Source: Candidatus Sulfopaludibacter sp. SbA3
GTDB lineage: Bacteria; Acidobacteriota; Terriglobia; Bryobacterales; Bryobacteraceae
NCBI GenBank assembly: GCA_945890485.1
Contig: CAMDCN010000011.1
Location: 210,688 to 274,687, forward strand
DNA: 64,000 nucleotides
Reading direction: 5' to 3'
This document shows, in pieces, positions 36,204 to 45,251 of this stretch (position 1 is the first letter of the stretch; every line of letters starts with the position of its first letter). A program made the position numbers and the translations under genes. The notes under the pieces were generated by a model. That model was not told the origin of the DNA, did no database searches, and was given only the letters and a program-made list of their open reading frames with translations.

Positions 36204-36938
36204 ATGTCTGGTCACTCTAAATGGCACACAATTAAACACAAGAAGGGCGCCCTCGATGCCAAACGAGGCCGCATCTTCACCCGCATTATCAAGGAGATCA
36301 CAATCGCTGCCCGTGGCGGCGGCGATCCGGACGGCAATCCCCGCCTCCGTACTGCCATCACGGCGGCCAAGGGCGTCTCGATGCCCGCCGACAATATCAA
36401 GCGCGCCATCCAACGGGGCACGGGCGAAATTGAAGGCCTGACGATTGAGGAATATACCTATGAAGGGTATGGTCCCGGCGGCGCCGCCATCCTCGTCAAC
36501 GTGGCGACGGACAACAAGAATCGGACGGTCGCCGACATTCGCCACATCTTTAGCAAGTGGGGCGGAAACATGGGCGAACCCGGCTCGGTGAATTGGATGT
36601 TCGAGAAAAAGTCGAACATCATCATCGAAGCTGACAAAGTTGATGAAGAGAAACTGATGAACCTGGCTCTCGAAGCCGGGGCTGACGACGTCCAACAGCA
36701 GGGCGACGTTTGGCAGGTGCTCTCTGATCCGGCAGCGCACGAAGCCGTCGTGGAAGCGCTCGCCGCCGCGAAGATCGAAACCCTCAGCGCCGAAGTCGGC
36801 ATGGTGCCCAAGAACACCATCAAACTCGAAGGCACCGCGGCGAAGGGCATGATGCGGCTGAACGACGCGCTCGAAGACTACGACGACGTCCAGAGCGTGT
36901 TCTCCAACTACGAGATCGACGAAGCTGACTTGGAATAG
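36204..36938 (+). CDS. yebC: YebC/PmpR-family translation or transcription factor
   Basis: A 244-residue cytoplasmic protein. The start is fixed by the invariant MSGHSKWHTIKHKKGALDAKRGRIFTR; the frame upstream of it has no family similarity. Further landmarks are NPRLRTAITAAKGVSMPADNIKRAIQRGTGE, YEGYGPGGAAILV, RTVADIRHIFSKWGGNMGEPGSVNWMF and the C-terminal DYDDVQSVFSNYEI. Family members act as regulators near ruvC and more recently as ribosome-associated factors relieving stalling. It precedes ruvC by 3 bp, the classic arrangement. Confidence 0.96.
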   Translation: MSGHSKWHTIKHKKGALDAKRGRIFTRIIKEITIAARGGGDPDGNPRLRTAITAAKGVSMPADNIKRAIQRGTGEIEGLTIEEYTYEGYGPGGAAILVNVATDNKNRTVADIRHIFSKWGGNMGEPGSVNWMFEKKSNIIIEADKVDEEKLMNLALEAGADDVQQQGDVWQVLSDPAAHEAVVEALAAAKIETLSAEVGMVPKNTIKLEGTAAKGMMRLNDALEDYDDVQSVFSNYEIDEADLE

Positions 36939-36941
36939 CCG

Positions 36942-37433
36942 ATGCGGATTCTCGGCATCGATTGTGGATCGGAACGGACCGGCTATGGGGTGATTGAATC
37001 CGATGGCCGGACCCACCGTCTCGTCGTTGCCGGGGTGATCAAGACCTCGCCGAAGGCTCCTTTGGCGGATCGGCTGCTGACCATCGCAACCGGCCTGCGT
37101 GAGGTGATTGTGGCCCAAGCACCGCAGGCTGCCGCGGTGGAAGCGGTGTTTCACGCCGTCAACACCCAGACGGCTCTGAAACTGGCCCACGTTCGCGGCG
37201 TTGCGTTGCTGGTGCTGGCCGAAGCCGGGTTGGCGGTTGGCGAATACTCGCCTCTCGAAATCAAGACGAGCGTCGTCGGCTACGGCCGCGCGGAGAAGGA
37301 GCAGGTCCAACTGATGGTTCGCTCCTTGCTCCATCTGGATGAAATCATCAAGAGCCAGGATGCGTCCGATGCATTAGCGGCTGCCATCTGTCATGCCAAC
37401 CAGGTGCGCTACCAGGAGGCCATTCGCGTATGA
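36942..37433 (+). CDS. ruvC: Holliday junction endonuclease RuvC
   Basis: A 163-residue resolvase that cuts Holliday junctions during homologous recombination. Catalytic carboxylates are visible: Asp7 in [12 protein letters not shown], the Glu in [11 protein letters not shown] (about 67), and the two Asp in [14 protein letters not shown] (about 139 and 142). The length is normal. ruvA and ruvB are not in the window. It is flanked by yebC (3 bp upstream), and its stop overlaps the next start as ATGA, so it sits in an operon with non-recombination genes. Confidence 0.96.
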   Translation: MRILGIDCGSERTGYGVIESDGRTHRLVVAGVIKTSPKAPLADRLLTIATGLREVIVAQAPQAAAVEAVFHAVNTQTALKLAHVRGVALLVLAEAGLAVGEYSPLEIKTSVVGYGRAEKEQVQLMVRSLLHLDEIIKSQDASDALAAAICHANQVRYQEAIRV

Positions 37434-38050
37434 AATTTCTTCTTGCCCTTTGCCTGCTGGCGGCCGGACTCTCCGCCGAGCCCCAAGTGATCTATAGCAA
37501 ATCCTTCCCCGGCTCCTTGCCGGAATGGGTGCAGATTACGCTGACGAAAGATGGGAAGGGAATCTATACCGATCAGAAGGACGATCCGCAGCCGTTGGCG
37601 TTCGCGTTGACTGCCGACCAGACCTCGACCATTTTTGCGCTGGCCGAAAAGCTGAACTTCTTCAACCGCCCATTGGAATCAGGATTGGCTGTGGCGAAGA
37701 TGGGCGAAAAAAGCTTTCGGTGGATCGACGGCGACAAGGCTTTTGAAGCGAAGTTCAACTATACCCAAGACCTGGATGCGCAGGCCCTGCACGACTGGTT
37801 TGAAAAGATCACCGAGACCGAAAGCCATCGGATTAACCTCGAACGGGCGGCTCGCTTCGACAAACTCGGCGTGAATAGGGCGCTACTCCTCCTGCAGTCA
37901 AGTTGGGAGCGGAAGCGAATCGTTGCGCCGGACCAGTTTTATAAGACGCTCGAACGGATCGTGAAGAACGAATCGTATCTAAACATCGCCCGCGACCGCG
38001 CCGCGTTTCTGGTGAATGCCTTCCGCGCGGAGTCGGAGGCGAAGCAATGA
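37430..38050 (+). CDS. Secreted protein of unknown function
   Basis: This predicts 206 residues with a signal peptide ([17 protein letters not shown]). The mature part starts [31 protein letters not shown] and continues with a strand-rich first half and a helical second half ([24 protein letters not shown]). No recognised domain or catalytic motif. It is coupled by ATGA overlap both to ruvC upstream and to the TPR-thioredoxin gene downstream. A joint extracytoplasmic role with the latter is plausible but unproven. Confidence 0.82.
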   Translation: MKFLLALCLLAAGLSAEPQVIYSKSFPGSLPEWVQITLTKDGKGIYTDQKDDPQPLAFALTADQTSTIFALAEKLNFFNRPLESGLAVAKMGEKSFRWIDGDKAFEAKFNYTQDLDAQALHDWFEKITETESHRINLERAARFDKLGVNRALLLLQSSWERKRIVAPDQFYKTLERIVKNESYLNIARDRAAFLVNAFRAESEAKQ

Positions 38051-39252
38051 GGCTATTGGCATTCTTCTGGGCCGGGTTGCTGATGGCCCAAGGTTCGTTG
38101 CCGCCGGCGGAGCAGCAGGAGCTATCGAACGCCCTGGCCGAAGCCGGCAACTCGTCGCACGAGTTCCTCGCCGCGCTCGAAACGCATTTGAAGAAGTACC
38201 CAAAAACGCCCTCCCGCTTCGAACTGGAACGCGCCATTACGAAATCGGCGATCGAGATCAAAGACACTGCCCGCATCGTGCAATACGGCGAACAGGTGCT
38301 GGCGCAGGATCCCGAAGACTTGGCAACCCTTGATGCCGTTTCCCGCGCGCTGCTTTTGGCGGGTAAGGCCGAAAAGGCGCTCGCCTATGCGCAGCGCTAC
38401 GAGAAGTCGCTGCGTTCGCTGGATACCCCCGACATCTCCCGCTGGCAAACCCGCGCTGAACTTGACCAGGGCCTTGGCCGGGCTCTGCTGTATCAAAGCC
38501 GGGCCCAACTTGCTCTCAATAAAGTTCCGGAAGCGGTGACCTTGGCACAGCAATCGCACGCCGCCAATCCGACGGCGGAGTCGGCCCGCGCGCTCGGCCA
38601 AGCTTACGCCGCGCAAAAAAAGCCAGAGGCCTGCGATGCGTTCGCCGAGGCCTTCGTCGTTTCGCAGGACGCCGAGCGTACCGCCGATCTGGCCGTGCTC
38701 CGCGCCGAGTGGCGCAAGACGCACCCCGATGAGAAGGGCTTGGGAGACGTCGTCCTGGCAGCGCACGACCGCGCCGTGGAACGGGGCAAACAACGGTTGA
38801 TCCGGCTGCGCGCCATCGATCCGAACGCCATGCGGTCTACCGCTGGTGACTTTGTGGTTACGGGTCCGGGAGGAGCCAAACTCGACCTGGCCACGCTTCG
38901 CGGGAAGGTCGTCGTGCTCGATTTTTGGGCAACCTGGTGCGGACCCTGCCGGACGCAGCATCCGCTCTACGAGCAGGTGAAGGAACGGTTTAAAGACCGG
39001 ACTGACGTCGTATTCCTTAACATCAATACTGACGAGGATCGCACTCTCGTGGCCCCGTTCCTTGAAAAGAACCAATGGAACAAGTCTGTCTTCTTTGAAG
39101 GCGGATTGTCGCGGCTGATGAACGTCAGTTCGATTCCGTCCACCATCATCCTGAATAAACGCGGCGAACTCGCCAGCCGGATGAACGGCTTCATCCCGGA
39201 TCGCTTTGTCGATTCACTCACCGACCGCGTCAAGCGGATACTGGAAGAGTAA
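38047..39252 (+). CDS. Exported TPR protein with C-terminal TlpA-like thioredoxin domain
   Basis: A 401-residue exported protein. After a short signal peptide ([15 protein letters not shown]) there are helical TPR-like repeats (about 30-230, e.g. AIEIKDTARIVQYGEQVLAQDPEDLATLDAVSRALLLAG). The C-terminal 150 residues are a TlpA/ResA-like thioredoxin domain with VVVLDFWATWCGPCRTQHP (CGPC at 298-301) and the cis-Pro region SSIPSTIILNKRGE. A periplasmic thiol reductase for cytochrome maturation or disulfide handling would fit the haem-rich exported modules elsewhere in the window; that link is inference. Its stop overlaps the deoB start (TAATG). Confidence 0.93.
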   Translation: MRLLAFFWAGLLMAQGSLPPAEQQELSNALAEAGNSSHEFLAALETHLKKYPKTPSRFELERAITKSAIEIKDTARIVQYGEQVLAQDPEDLATLDAVSRALLLAGKAEKALAYAQRYEKSLRSLDTPDISRWQTRAELDQGLGRALLYQSRAQLALNKVPEAVTLAQQSHAANPTAESARALGQAYAAQKKPEACDAFAEAFVVSQDAERTADLAVLRAEWRKTHPDEKGLGDVVLAAHDRAVERGKQRLIRLRAIDPNAMRSTAGDFVVTGPGGAKLDLATLRGKVVVLDFWATWCGPCRTQHPLYEQVKERFKDRTDVVFLNINTDEDRTLVAPFLEKNQWNKSVFFEGGLSRLMNVSSIPSTIILNKRGELASRMNGFIPDRFVDSLTDRVKRILEE

Positions 39253-40397
39253 TGCCCTATTCTCGCGTCATCTGGATCGTGCTCGACTCGGTGGGTATCG
39301 GCGAAATGCCGGATGCCGCCGCGTACGGTGATGCCGGGTCGAACACCCTCGGCAACATCGCGCGTCTGCGGCCGCTCCATCTGCCGAACTTTGCCTCGTT
39401 GGGTTTGGGCAACATTGCGCCAGTGGCCGGTGTTGGCCCTGTCGACCAGCCTACGGCCGCCTATGGCAAATGCACTCTCGCTTCGCCCGGCAAAGACACG
39501 ACTACCGGTCATTGGGAGATGGTCGGCATCCATCTCGATCAGCCGCTGCCGCTCTATCCGAATGGTTTTGATCCCGCCTTCATGAAGGCCTTCGAAGATC
39601 GGATCGGCCGCGACACCCTGGGCAACAAAGCTGCCTCCGGTACCGAGATCATCGCCGAACTCGGCGACGAACACGTTCGCACCGGCTCGCCCATCATTTA
39701 CACCTCGGCCGATAGCGTGTTCCAGATCGCCGCCCATGAAGAGGTGATCCCGCTCTGGGAGCTGTACAAAATTTGCGAGACCGCCCGCGAGATGCTGCCC
39801 GGTATCGGACGGATTATTGCCCGCCCGTTCGAAGGTGAATCCGGGGCCTATCGACGCACGGCTAATCGCAAGGACTACGCGATGCCTCCCGCCCCCGGCA
39901 TGCTGCTCGATCGCCTGGCCGCCGCGAAGGTGCCGGTTCATTCCGTCGGCAAGATCTTCGACGTCTTTCTCGGCCGCGGCATTCAGCTTTACGACAAGAC
40001 CAAAACCAACGCCGACGGCATGGCCAAAACCATGGCCGCCATGGCTGATTCAAAGTCTGGCCTGGTCTTCGTTAACCTCGTCGATTTCGACATGCTCTTC
40101 GGCCACCGCAACGACGTCGAAGGCTACGCGCGCTCCCTCGAGGAGTGCGATGCCTGGGTCCCGTCTCTGCTCGCCGCGCTCGCTCCCGGCGACCTTTTAA
40201 TCTTCACGGCCGACCACGGCTGCGACCCCACCACGCCGTCCACCGACCACAGCCGCGAATACACCCCGCTGCTGGTCTATGGAGGCGCCCCCGCCGCTCT
40301 CGGCACCCGCGCGACGCTGGCTGATATCGGCCAGACTGTCGCAGAAAATTTCGGCGTCCAAATCGCCAAAGGAACCAGTTTTTTACCAAGCTTATGA
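39252..40397 (+). CDS. deoB: Phosphopentomutase
   Basis: A 381-residue alkaline-phosphatase-superfamily mutase interconverting ribose/deoxyribose 1- and 5-phosphates. VIWIVLDSVGIGEMPDAAAYGD carries the first metal Asp. ASPGKDTTTGHWEMVG provides the phosphorylated Thr region. DFDMLFGHRNDVEGYA and LIFTADHGCDPTTPSTDHSREY give the remaining metal ligands. All match deoB. It is translationally coupled to tpiA by ATGA and to the preceding gene by TAATG. Within this operon it links nucleoside salvage to triose metabolism. Confidence 0.96.
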   Translation: MPYSRVIWIVLDSVGIGEMPDAAAYGDAGSNTLGNIARLRPLHLPNFASLGLGNIAPVAGVGPVDQPTAAYGKCTLASPGKDTTTGHWEMVGIHLDQPLPLYPNGFDPAFMKAFEDRIGRDTLGNKAASGTEIIAELGDEHVRTGSPIIYTSADSVFQIAAHEEVIPLWELYKICETAREMLPGIGRIIARPFEGESGAYRRTANRKDYAMPPAPGMLLDRLAAAKVPVHSVGKIFDVFLGRGIQLYDKTKTNADGMAKTMAAMADSKSGLVFVNLVDFDMLFGHRNDVEGYARSLEECDAWVPSLLAALAPGDLLIFTADHGCDPTTPSTDHSREYTPLLVYGGAPAALGTRATLADIGQTVAENFGVQIAKGTSFLPSL

Positions 40398-41143
40398 GAA
40401 CCCCTGTCATGGCCGGCAATTGGAAGATGTTCAAGAATCCGGCGGAAACCACTGCGTTTTTTGAGAAGTTCCTTCCGCAGGTGGCCAGCGCCACCCATTG
40501 CGAAATCGTACTGTGCCCGCCGGCGATCAACATCCCGGCCGCGGTGGCGGCCACGGCTGGCTCTCGCGTGGGCGTCGGCGCCCAGAACTTGTATTGGAAG
40601 AATGAGGGCGCTTTCACGGGTGAGATCAGCGGCCCCATGATCAAGGCTGCTGGAGCGGAGTGGGTGATCATCGGCCATAGCGAACGCCGCCAGTTCTTCG
40701 GAGAAACCGATGCTACGGTGCTCGAACGCACGAAGGCTGCACTGGCCGCCGGGCTCAAGCCGATCGTATGCGTCGGCGAGATGCTAGCCGAGCGGGAGGC
40801 CGGCGAGACCGAGGCCGTCCTGACCCAGCAGTTCGACGGCGGCTTGGCCGGTCTGACGCCGGAGCAGTTCGAGCAAATCGTGATCGCCTATGAGCCCGTG
40901 TGGGCCATCGGCACCGGCAAAACGGCTACGCCCGAAATGGCCGCCGACGCGCATCGCATCATTCGCGCCCGGGTCGAAGCGAAATTTGGAGGCAACACTG
41001 CGGCCTCCGTTCGCATCCTTTATGGTGGAAGCGTAAAGCCGGACAATGTGAAAGGCTTGATGGCCCAGCCCGAAATCGACGGGGCACTCGTGGGCGGAGC
41101 CAGTCTCGAACCGTCCTCCTTCGCCTCCATCGTCAACTTCTAA
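40394..41143 (+). CDS. tpiA: Triose-phosphate isomerase
   Basis: A 249-residue glycolytic enzyme interconverting DHAP and glyceraldehyde 3-phosphate. MAGNWKMFKNPAET holds the catalytic Asn/Lys (about residues 11-13). WVIIGHSERRQFFGE has the catalytic His (about 94). VIAYEPVWAIGTGKTAT has the catalytic Glu (about 166) and the flexible loop. ILYGGSVKPDN is the phosphate-binding segment. The length is normal. Its start overlaps the deoB stop as ATGA. Confidence 0.97.
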   Translation: MRTPVMAGNWKMFKNPAETTAFFEKFLPQVASATHCEIVLCPPAINIPAAVAATAGSRVGVGAQNLYWKNEGAFTGEISGPMIKAAGAEWVIIGHSERRQFFGETDATVLERTKAALAAGLKPIVCVGEMLAEREAGETEAVLTQQFDGGLAGLTPEQFEQIVIAYEPVWAIGTGKTATPEMAADAHRIIRARVEAKFGGNTAASVRILYGGSVKPDNVKGLMAQPEIDGALVGGASLEPSSFASIVNF

Positions 41144-41153
41144 GGAGTCTCTT

Positions 41154-41792
41154 ATGCGGGTGTTCGCCCTTGCTTTGCTCTCGGTTTCTCTGTTCGGACA
41201 GGAGGCTGGCGGTCTGAAGCCGGGCGACGCCCGTCCTCCTGAGACCAACGAAAAGGCTGTTATTGCGTTGGCGCGAAACGTCCAGCGCGAACTGATCCGG
41301 TTGCCGGAATACGGCCTGTTCGATCACCTTCGCTTCGGCATCAAGGGCTATACCGTCTACCTTCGGGGCTACGCCTCCCGGCCGACGCTCAAGTCCACCG
41401 CCGAGCGTGTGGTGAAGGGAATTGAAGGCGTGGAAAAAGTCGTCAACGAGATCGAGGTACTTTCGCTTTCGCCCGCTGACGACGATATTCGTCGAGGCGT
41501 CTACGTCGCGATCTATGGCCATCCATCTCTCGCCCGCTACAATCCCAATCGCGGTGTACCGCTCTTCCCGTCGATGACGCGCCGCACCATGGGCATCACG
41601 CAGGATCCGCCTCCCGGCTTTCACCCCATTCACATTATTGTGAGGAACGGACAGGTGACGCTCGAGGGCGTCGTCGCCAACACTGGAGATCGGACCATCG
41701 CCGAGTTGCAGGCGAACGGCGTTCCTGGCGCTTTCTCGATCACGAATAACCTCATCGCCGCGAGCGAGGAAGGGAAGCCGGTAAAGCGGTAA
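41154..41792 (+). CDS. Exported protein with two BON-type domains
   Basis: This predicts 212 residues with a signal peptide (MRVFALALLSVSLFGQ). The first BON domain (about 35-105) reads ALARNVQRELIRLPEYGLFDHLRFGIKGYTVYLRGYASRPTLKSTAERVVKGIEGVEKVVNEIEVL. The second is interrupted: DDDIRRGVYVAIYGHPSLARY and, after a loop, PIHIIVRNGQVTLEGVVANTGDRTIAEL. BON domains bind phospholipid or envelope surfaces. It is the last gene of the yebC-tpiA run, 10 bp after tpiA, with an AAGGAG Shine-Dalgarno in that gap. Confidence 0.88.
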   Translation: MRVFALALLSVSLFGQEAGGLKPGDARPPETNEKAVIALARNVQRELIRLPEYGLFDHLRFGIKGYTVYLRGYASRPTLKSTAERVVKGIEGVEKVVNEIEVLSLSPADDDIRRGVYVAIYGHPSLARYNPNRGVPLFPSMTRRTMGITQDPPPGFHPIHIIVRNGQVTLEGVVANTGDRTIAELQANGVPGAFSITNNLIAASEEGKPVKR

Positions 41793-41844
41793 CCGCCTCC
41801 GGCGCAGTTCGATATACTTCTTTTTGGTTACGAAAGGAAGTTCC

Positions 41845-43167
41845 ATGCTCCGCGCCTTACTCGCCCTTTGCGGGGCCATCGGCCAACTGGCCGCTGCTCC
41901 CAGCTTTCATAAAGACATCCAGCCGCTGCTCCAAAAGCATTGCCAAGGCTGCCACCAGCCCGCGTCCAAAGCCGCCAACCTGGATGTCACGACTTATCAG
42001 GCGTTCGCGAAGGGCGGCCAACGGGGCCCTGCGTTTGTTGCCGGCCAGCCTGACCAGTCGCTTACCGTCCGCTACCTGAGTGGCGAAGCGAAGCCACGGA
42101 TGCCGCTGGCGGCCGCAGCGCTTCCCGACGCTGAAATCGCCCTCTTCCGCGACTGGATCCGCGACGGCGCCAAAGACGATTCGCCCGAAGAATCCACCGA
42201 AACCAGCGCAGCCGTCTATCTGCAGCCACCCGTTATCACCGCGCTGAAGTTCTCCCCCGATGGTCAGACCCTCGCCGTCTCTGGCAACCGCGAAATCCTG
42301 CTCCACTCCGCCGATGGCAAAACGCTGCGGCATCGTCTGGCTGGCCGCGCTGAGCGAATTCTATCGGTCGCCTTCAGTGCCGATGGCAAACTGCTCATCG
42401 CCGGCGGAGGCACCCCGGCGCAGTTCGGCGAAGTGCAAGTGTGGGACGTTGCCTCGGCCAAACTCCTTCGCTCCGCCCGCCTGACCAACGACACCGTTTT
42501 CGGGGCCTCGCTGGCGCCGGACGCATCGAAGATCGCCGTCGGCTGCGCCGACAACACGGTGCACGTGTTTGAAACGGCCACGGGTAAGGAACTCTATAAG
42601 ATCGGGAACCATGAAAACTGGGTTCTCGCCACGGTCTTCGGCGTCGATTCGAAACGCTTCGTATCCGCCTCCGGCGACCGCGCCGCGAAGCTGATCGATG
42701 CTAACTCCGGCGCGTTCCTCGAAAATGTCAACCTTCTCCGCGGCGAGCTCAACGCCATCGCCCGCCATCCCAAAAAGGACGTCGTCGTCCTCGGCGGCGC
42801 CGAGCGCTACCCCTACATCTACTTAATGGACCGCCCGCGCAACATGAAGATTGCCGACGACACAACGCTCGTCCGCAAGCTCGAACGGCAGGACGGCGCC
42901 ATCAACGCGCTCGACTGGTCTCCCGACGGAACTCGCATCGCCGTGGCCAGCCAGTCCGCCAACGTCAATTTGTACGACCCCGAAACCGGCGACAAGAAGG
43001 CCGCGTGCACCGGCCACTCCGCCGGAATCTACGCGGTCGCGTTCTCACCCGATAGCACGAAGCTCGCCACTGGTGGCTTCGACGGCAAGGTCCGCGTCTA
43101 TGCGACGCAGGATTGCAAACTCCTCCATTCCTTCGTTCCCGTTCCACTTTCCGCAGGTGTCCAATGA
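41845..43167 (+). CDS. Exported PSCyt1 cytochrome fused to WD40 propeller (module 3)
   Basis: A 440-residue exported protein. The ATG at 41845 begins the signal peptide (MLRALLALCGAIGQLAAA) and has a GGAAG Shine-Dalgarno. The planctomycete-type cytochrome domain contains CQGCH at 33-37. From about 135 seven or so WD40 blades follow (ALKFSPDGQTLAVSGNREILLH, SVAFSADGKLLIAGGG, AVAFSPDSTKLATGGFDGKVRVYATQD). The PSCyt1-WD40 fusion is known from planctomycetes and acidobacteria; its electron acceptor or ligand is unknown. TATACT (41813-41818) is a candidate -10. The stop overlaps the next gene's start as ATGA. Confidence 0.92.
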   Translation: MLRALLALCGAIGQLAAAPSFHKDIQPLLQKHCQGCHQPASKAANLDVTTYQAFAKGGQRGPAFVAGQPDQSLTVRYLSGEAKPRMPLAAAALPDAEIALFRDWIRDGAKDDSPEESTETSAAVYLQPPVITALKFSPDGQTLAVSGNREILLHSADGKTLRHRLAGRAERILSVAFSADGKLLIAGGGTPAQFGEVQVWDVASAKLLRSARLTNDTVFGASLAPDASKIAVGCADNTVHVFETATGKELYKIGNHENWVLATVFGVDSKRFVSASGDRAAKLIDANSGAFLENVNLLRGELNAIARHPKKDVVVLGGAERYPYIYLMDRPRNMKIADDTTLVRKLERQDGAINALDWSPDGTRIAVASQSANVNLYDPETGDKKAACTGHSAGIYAVAFSPDSTKLATGGFDGKVRVYATQDCKLLHSFVPVPLSAGVQ

Positions 43168-45251
43168 GACTTCTTGCTTTTCTCTGCTTCGCCGCCGCCC
43201 TGTGCGCCGCGCCTCCCGCCATCACCGACCTCCAGCCCCGTGGCGCGCAAAAGGGACGGCCCTTTGAACTCACCATCGTTGGCCAGAATCTTGGGGAAGG
43301 CGCCACGGTCGTCTCCTCACTGCCCGCGACGTTTACGCCGCTTGGCTCGATCAAGCCGGGCATGGAGTCCCGCTATGCAACGTTTCTGGTTGAACCAACC
43401 GGCGACTGGGCGGTCGGGATTTACCCGCTCCGTGTCAAAAGCCCCACCGGTCTTTCCAACATTCTGCTGTTCAACGTCGGTTCGTTCCCAGAATTGACCG
43501 AAGAGGAAAGCCGCCCCGGCGCCGCCGCGCATCAGAACGATTCCCTAGAAAAGGCCCAGACGCTCCCATCGACGCCACTGACCCTCAACGGCACGCTGGC
43601 CGGGCCCGAGCGCGACGTCTACAGGCTGCAGGTGAAAGCCGGGGAACGGCGCGTCTTTGAAGTCGACGCCCGCCGCGCGGGTTCCGCCGTTGATCCTGTT
43701 ATCCGTATCTACGACGCGGCCGGGAAGCAGATCGCCCGCAGCGAAGACGACCCTCTACTTCGGCTCGATGCCCGGCTCGACATGACCTTCCCCAAGGAAG
43801 GCTTCTACTACGTCGAGATCCACGACGCCCGCTTCTCGGCCCAAGCTCAGAACTTCTACCGTTTTAAGACGGGCGCTTTTGCCTATGCGTCGGATATCTT
43901 CCCACTCGGTGGCCGCCGCGGCGAAGCCGTCGATGTTGCCCTTTCGAACGTGATCGTAAAGGCGAATCTCGCGGCGGTCAAGGCCCCGCAGACGTTCGTG
44001 AACCTTCCGGATTCGCCCTCGCTGCCCCTGCCTTTTGCCGTTGGTGAATTCCCCGAACTTCGGGAGCCGGTCAACGCGCCGCTTCAGCTTCCTGTCACCA
44101 TCAATGGACGTTTAGCCAAAGCGGCTGAGGTCGACAAGTATGTCCTGAACGTTCAGCCCGGCGAAGAGTACCTCTTCGAACTCCAGGCCCGGGAACTGGG
44201 CACCTCGAAGCTGACCGGCCTGATCACGGTGTACGACGAAGCCGGCAAGAAACTCGCCTCCGCCGGTGACGGACCGCTCCCCGTCGACGTCGGCGCGGTG
44301 CAGGCGAGCAGCCGGACACTTGGAGATCCATTCCTTCAGTTCAAGGTCCCCGATGGTGTGAAGAAGATCACGGTGGCCGTCGAAGACCTCGCGCTGCGTG
44401 GCGGAACCCACTACGCTTATCGCCTTCACGCCTCGCGCTCCGGCGCCGACTTCCAGGCCCAGATCACGACGCCGTTCGTCAATATCCCTGCCGGAGGCAC
44501 CGCCCTCGTAACGGTGAACATCGGCCGCCGCGGCTACACCGGCCCGCTCCGCATCGAACCGATCAGTCTTCCGCCCGGCGTCACCGTGGCAGGTGGCGAC
44601 ATTCCGCACGAGATCCCCGACCCCAACAATCGCGCCAACAGCCGCCGCGGCATTCTTACTCTAACCGCCTCGGCGGATGCCAAATTTGCCTCCGGCGAGA
44701 TTGGTTTCCGCGTGATCTCGACTGATCCGAAGACCCCGAAGATTGAACGCATTGCCGCGGGTCTTGGGTACTCAATCGGTGTGGCTGGCGCCACCGCGCA
44801 GGGCGTTGTCGATCGTCAGCGCCCGCTTTCGGGCCAATGGCTCGGCTACCAACTCCCCACCGCGCTGACGGATCCCTCCCCGGCCAATCTCACTCTCACT
44901 CTCGAGAAGTCCACCAAGAAACCAGCAGGATATGAGTACCTCTTCCGCTGGCGTTGGACCACGCGGGACCGCATGCAATCCGTGCCGGAGACCGTCACGG
45001 TAGATCTGCCGAATTTCATCGACTTCCGCGCCATCGAAATGGCAGTGGACAAGAAAGACCGGACGACCGGCACGTTCCTTGTCACCTCCACGCGCAACAC
45101 CCTACCGGCGCTATACAACATCGGCGTCGTGGGCCGCCTCATGTCCGGCGGCCAGGCCCAGGAAATCTACTCGCCGCTACTGCGCCTACCCGTGGCGGAA
45201 CTTGACCCCGAAGAGAAACCGAACGATGCGAATCCCACTCCTGCTCGCTAG
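43164..45251 (+). CDS. Exported TIG/PPC-domain protein (module 3)
   Basis: A 695-residue exported protein with a signal peptide (MRLLAFLCFAAALCAA). An N-terminal TIG/IPT-like Ig domain (AITDLQPRGAQKGRPFELTIVGQNLG) is followed by two PPC (pre-peptidase C-terminal)-like beta-sandwich domains. These are about 150-260 (NGTLAGPERDVYRLQVKAGERRVFEVDARR) and about 310-440 (INGRLAKAAEVDKYVLNVQPGEEYLFELQAREL). The C-terminal third (FVNIPAGGTALVTVNIGRRGYTG and beyond) is an additional Ig-like region. No enzyme motif is visible; a binding or scaffold role is inferred. The start forms ATGA with the WD40 gene; the end overlaps the next gene by 26 bp. Confidence 0.9.
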   Translation: MRLLAFLCFAAALCAAPPAITDLQPRGAQKGRPFELTIVGQNLGEGATVVSSLPATFTPLGSIKPGMESRYATFLVEPTGDWAVGIYPLRVKSPTGLSNILLFNVGSFPELTEEESRPGAAAHQNDSLEKAQTLPSTPLTLNGTLAGPERDVYRLQVKAGERRVFEVDARRAGSAVDPVIRIYDAAGKQIARSEDDPLLRLDARLDMTFPKEGFYYVEIHDARFSAQAQNFYRFKTGAFAYASDIFPLGGRRGEAVDVALSNVIVKANLAAVKAPQTFVNLPDSPSLPLPFAVGEFPELREPVNAPLQLPVTINGRLAKAAEVDKYVLNVQPGEEYLFELQARELGTSKLTGLITVYDEAGKKLASAGDGPLPVDVGAVQASSRTLGDPFLQFKVPDGVKKITVAVEDLALRGGTHYAYRLHASRSGADFQAQITTPFVNIPAGGTALVTVNIGRRGYTGPLRIEPISLPPGVTVAGGDIPHEIPDPNNRANSRRGILTLTASADAKFASGEIGFRVISTDPKTPKIERIAAGLGYSIGVAGATAQGVVDRQRPLSGQWLGYQLPTALTDPSPANLTLTLEKSTKKPAGYEYLFRWRWTTRDRMQSVPETVTVDLPNFIDFRAIEMAVDKKDRTTGTFLVTSTRNTLPALYNIGVVGRLMSGGQAQEIYSPLLRLPVAELDPEEKPNDANPTPAR

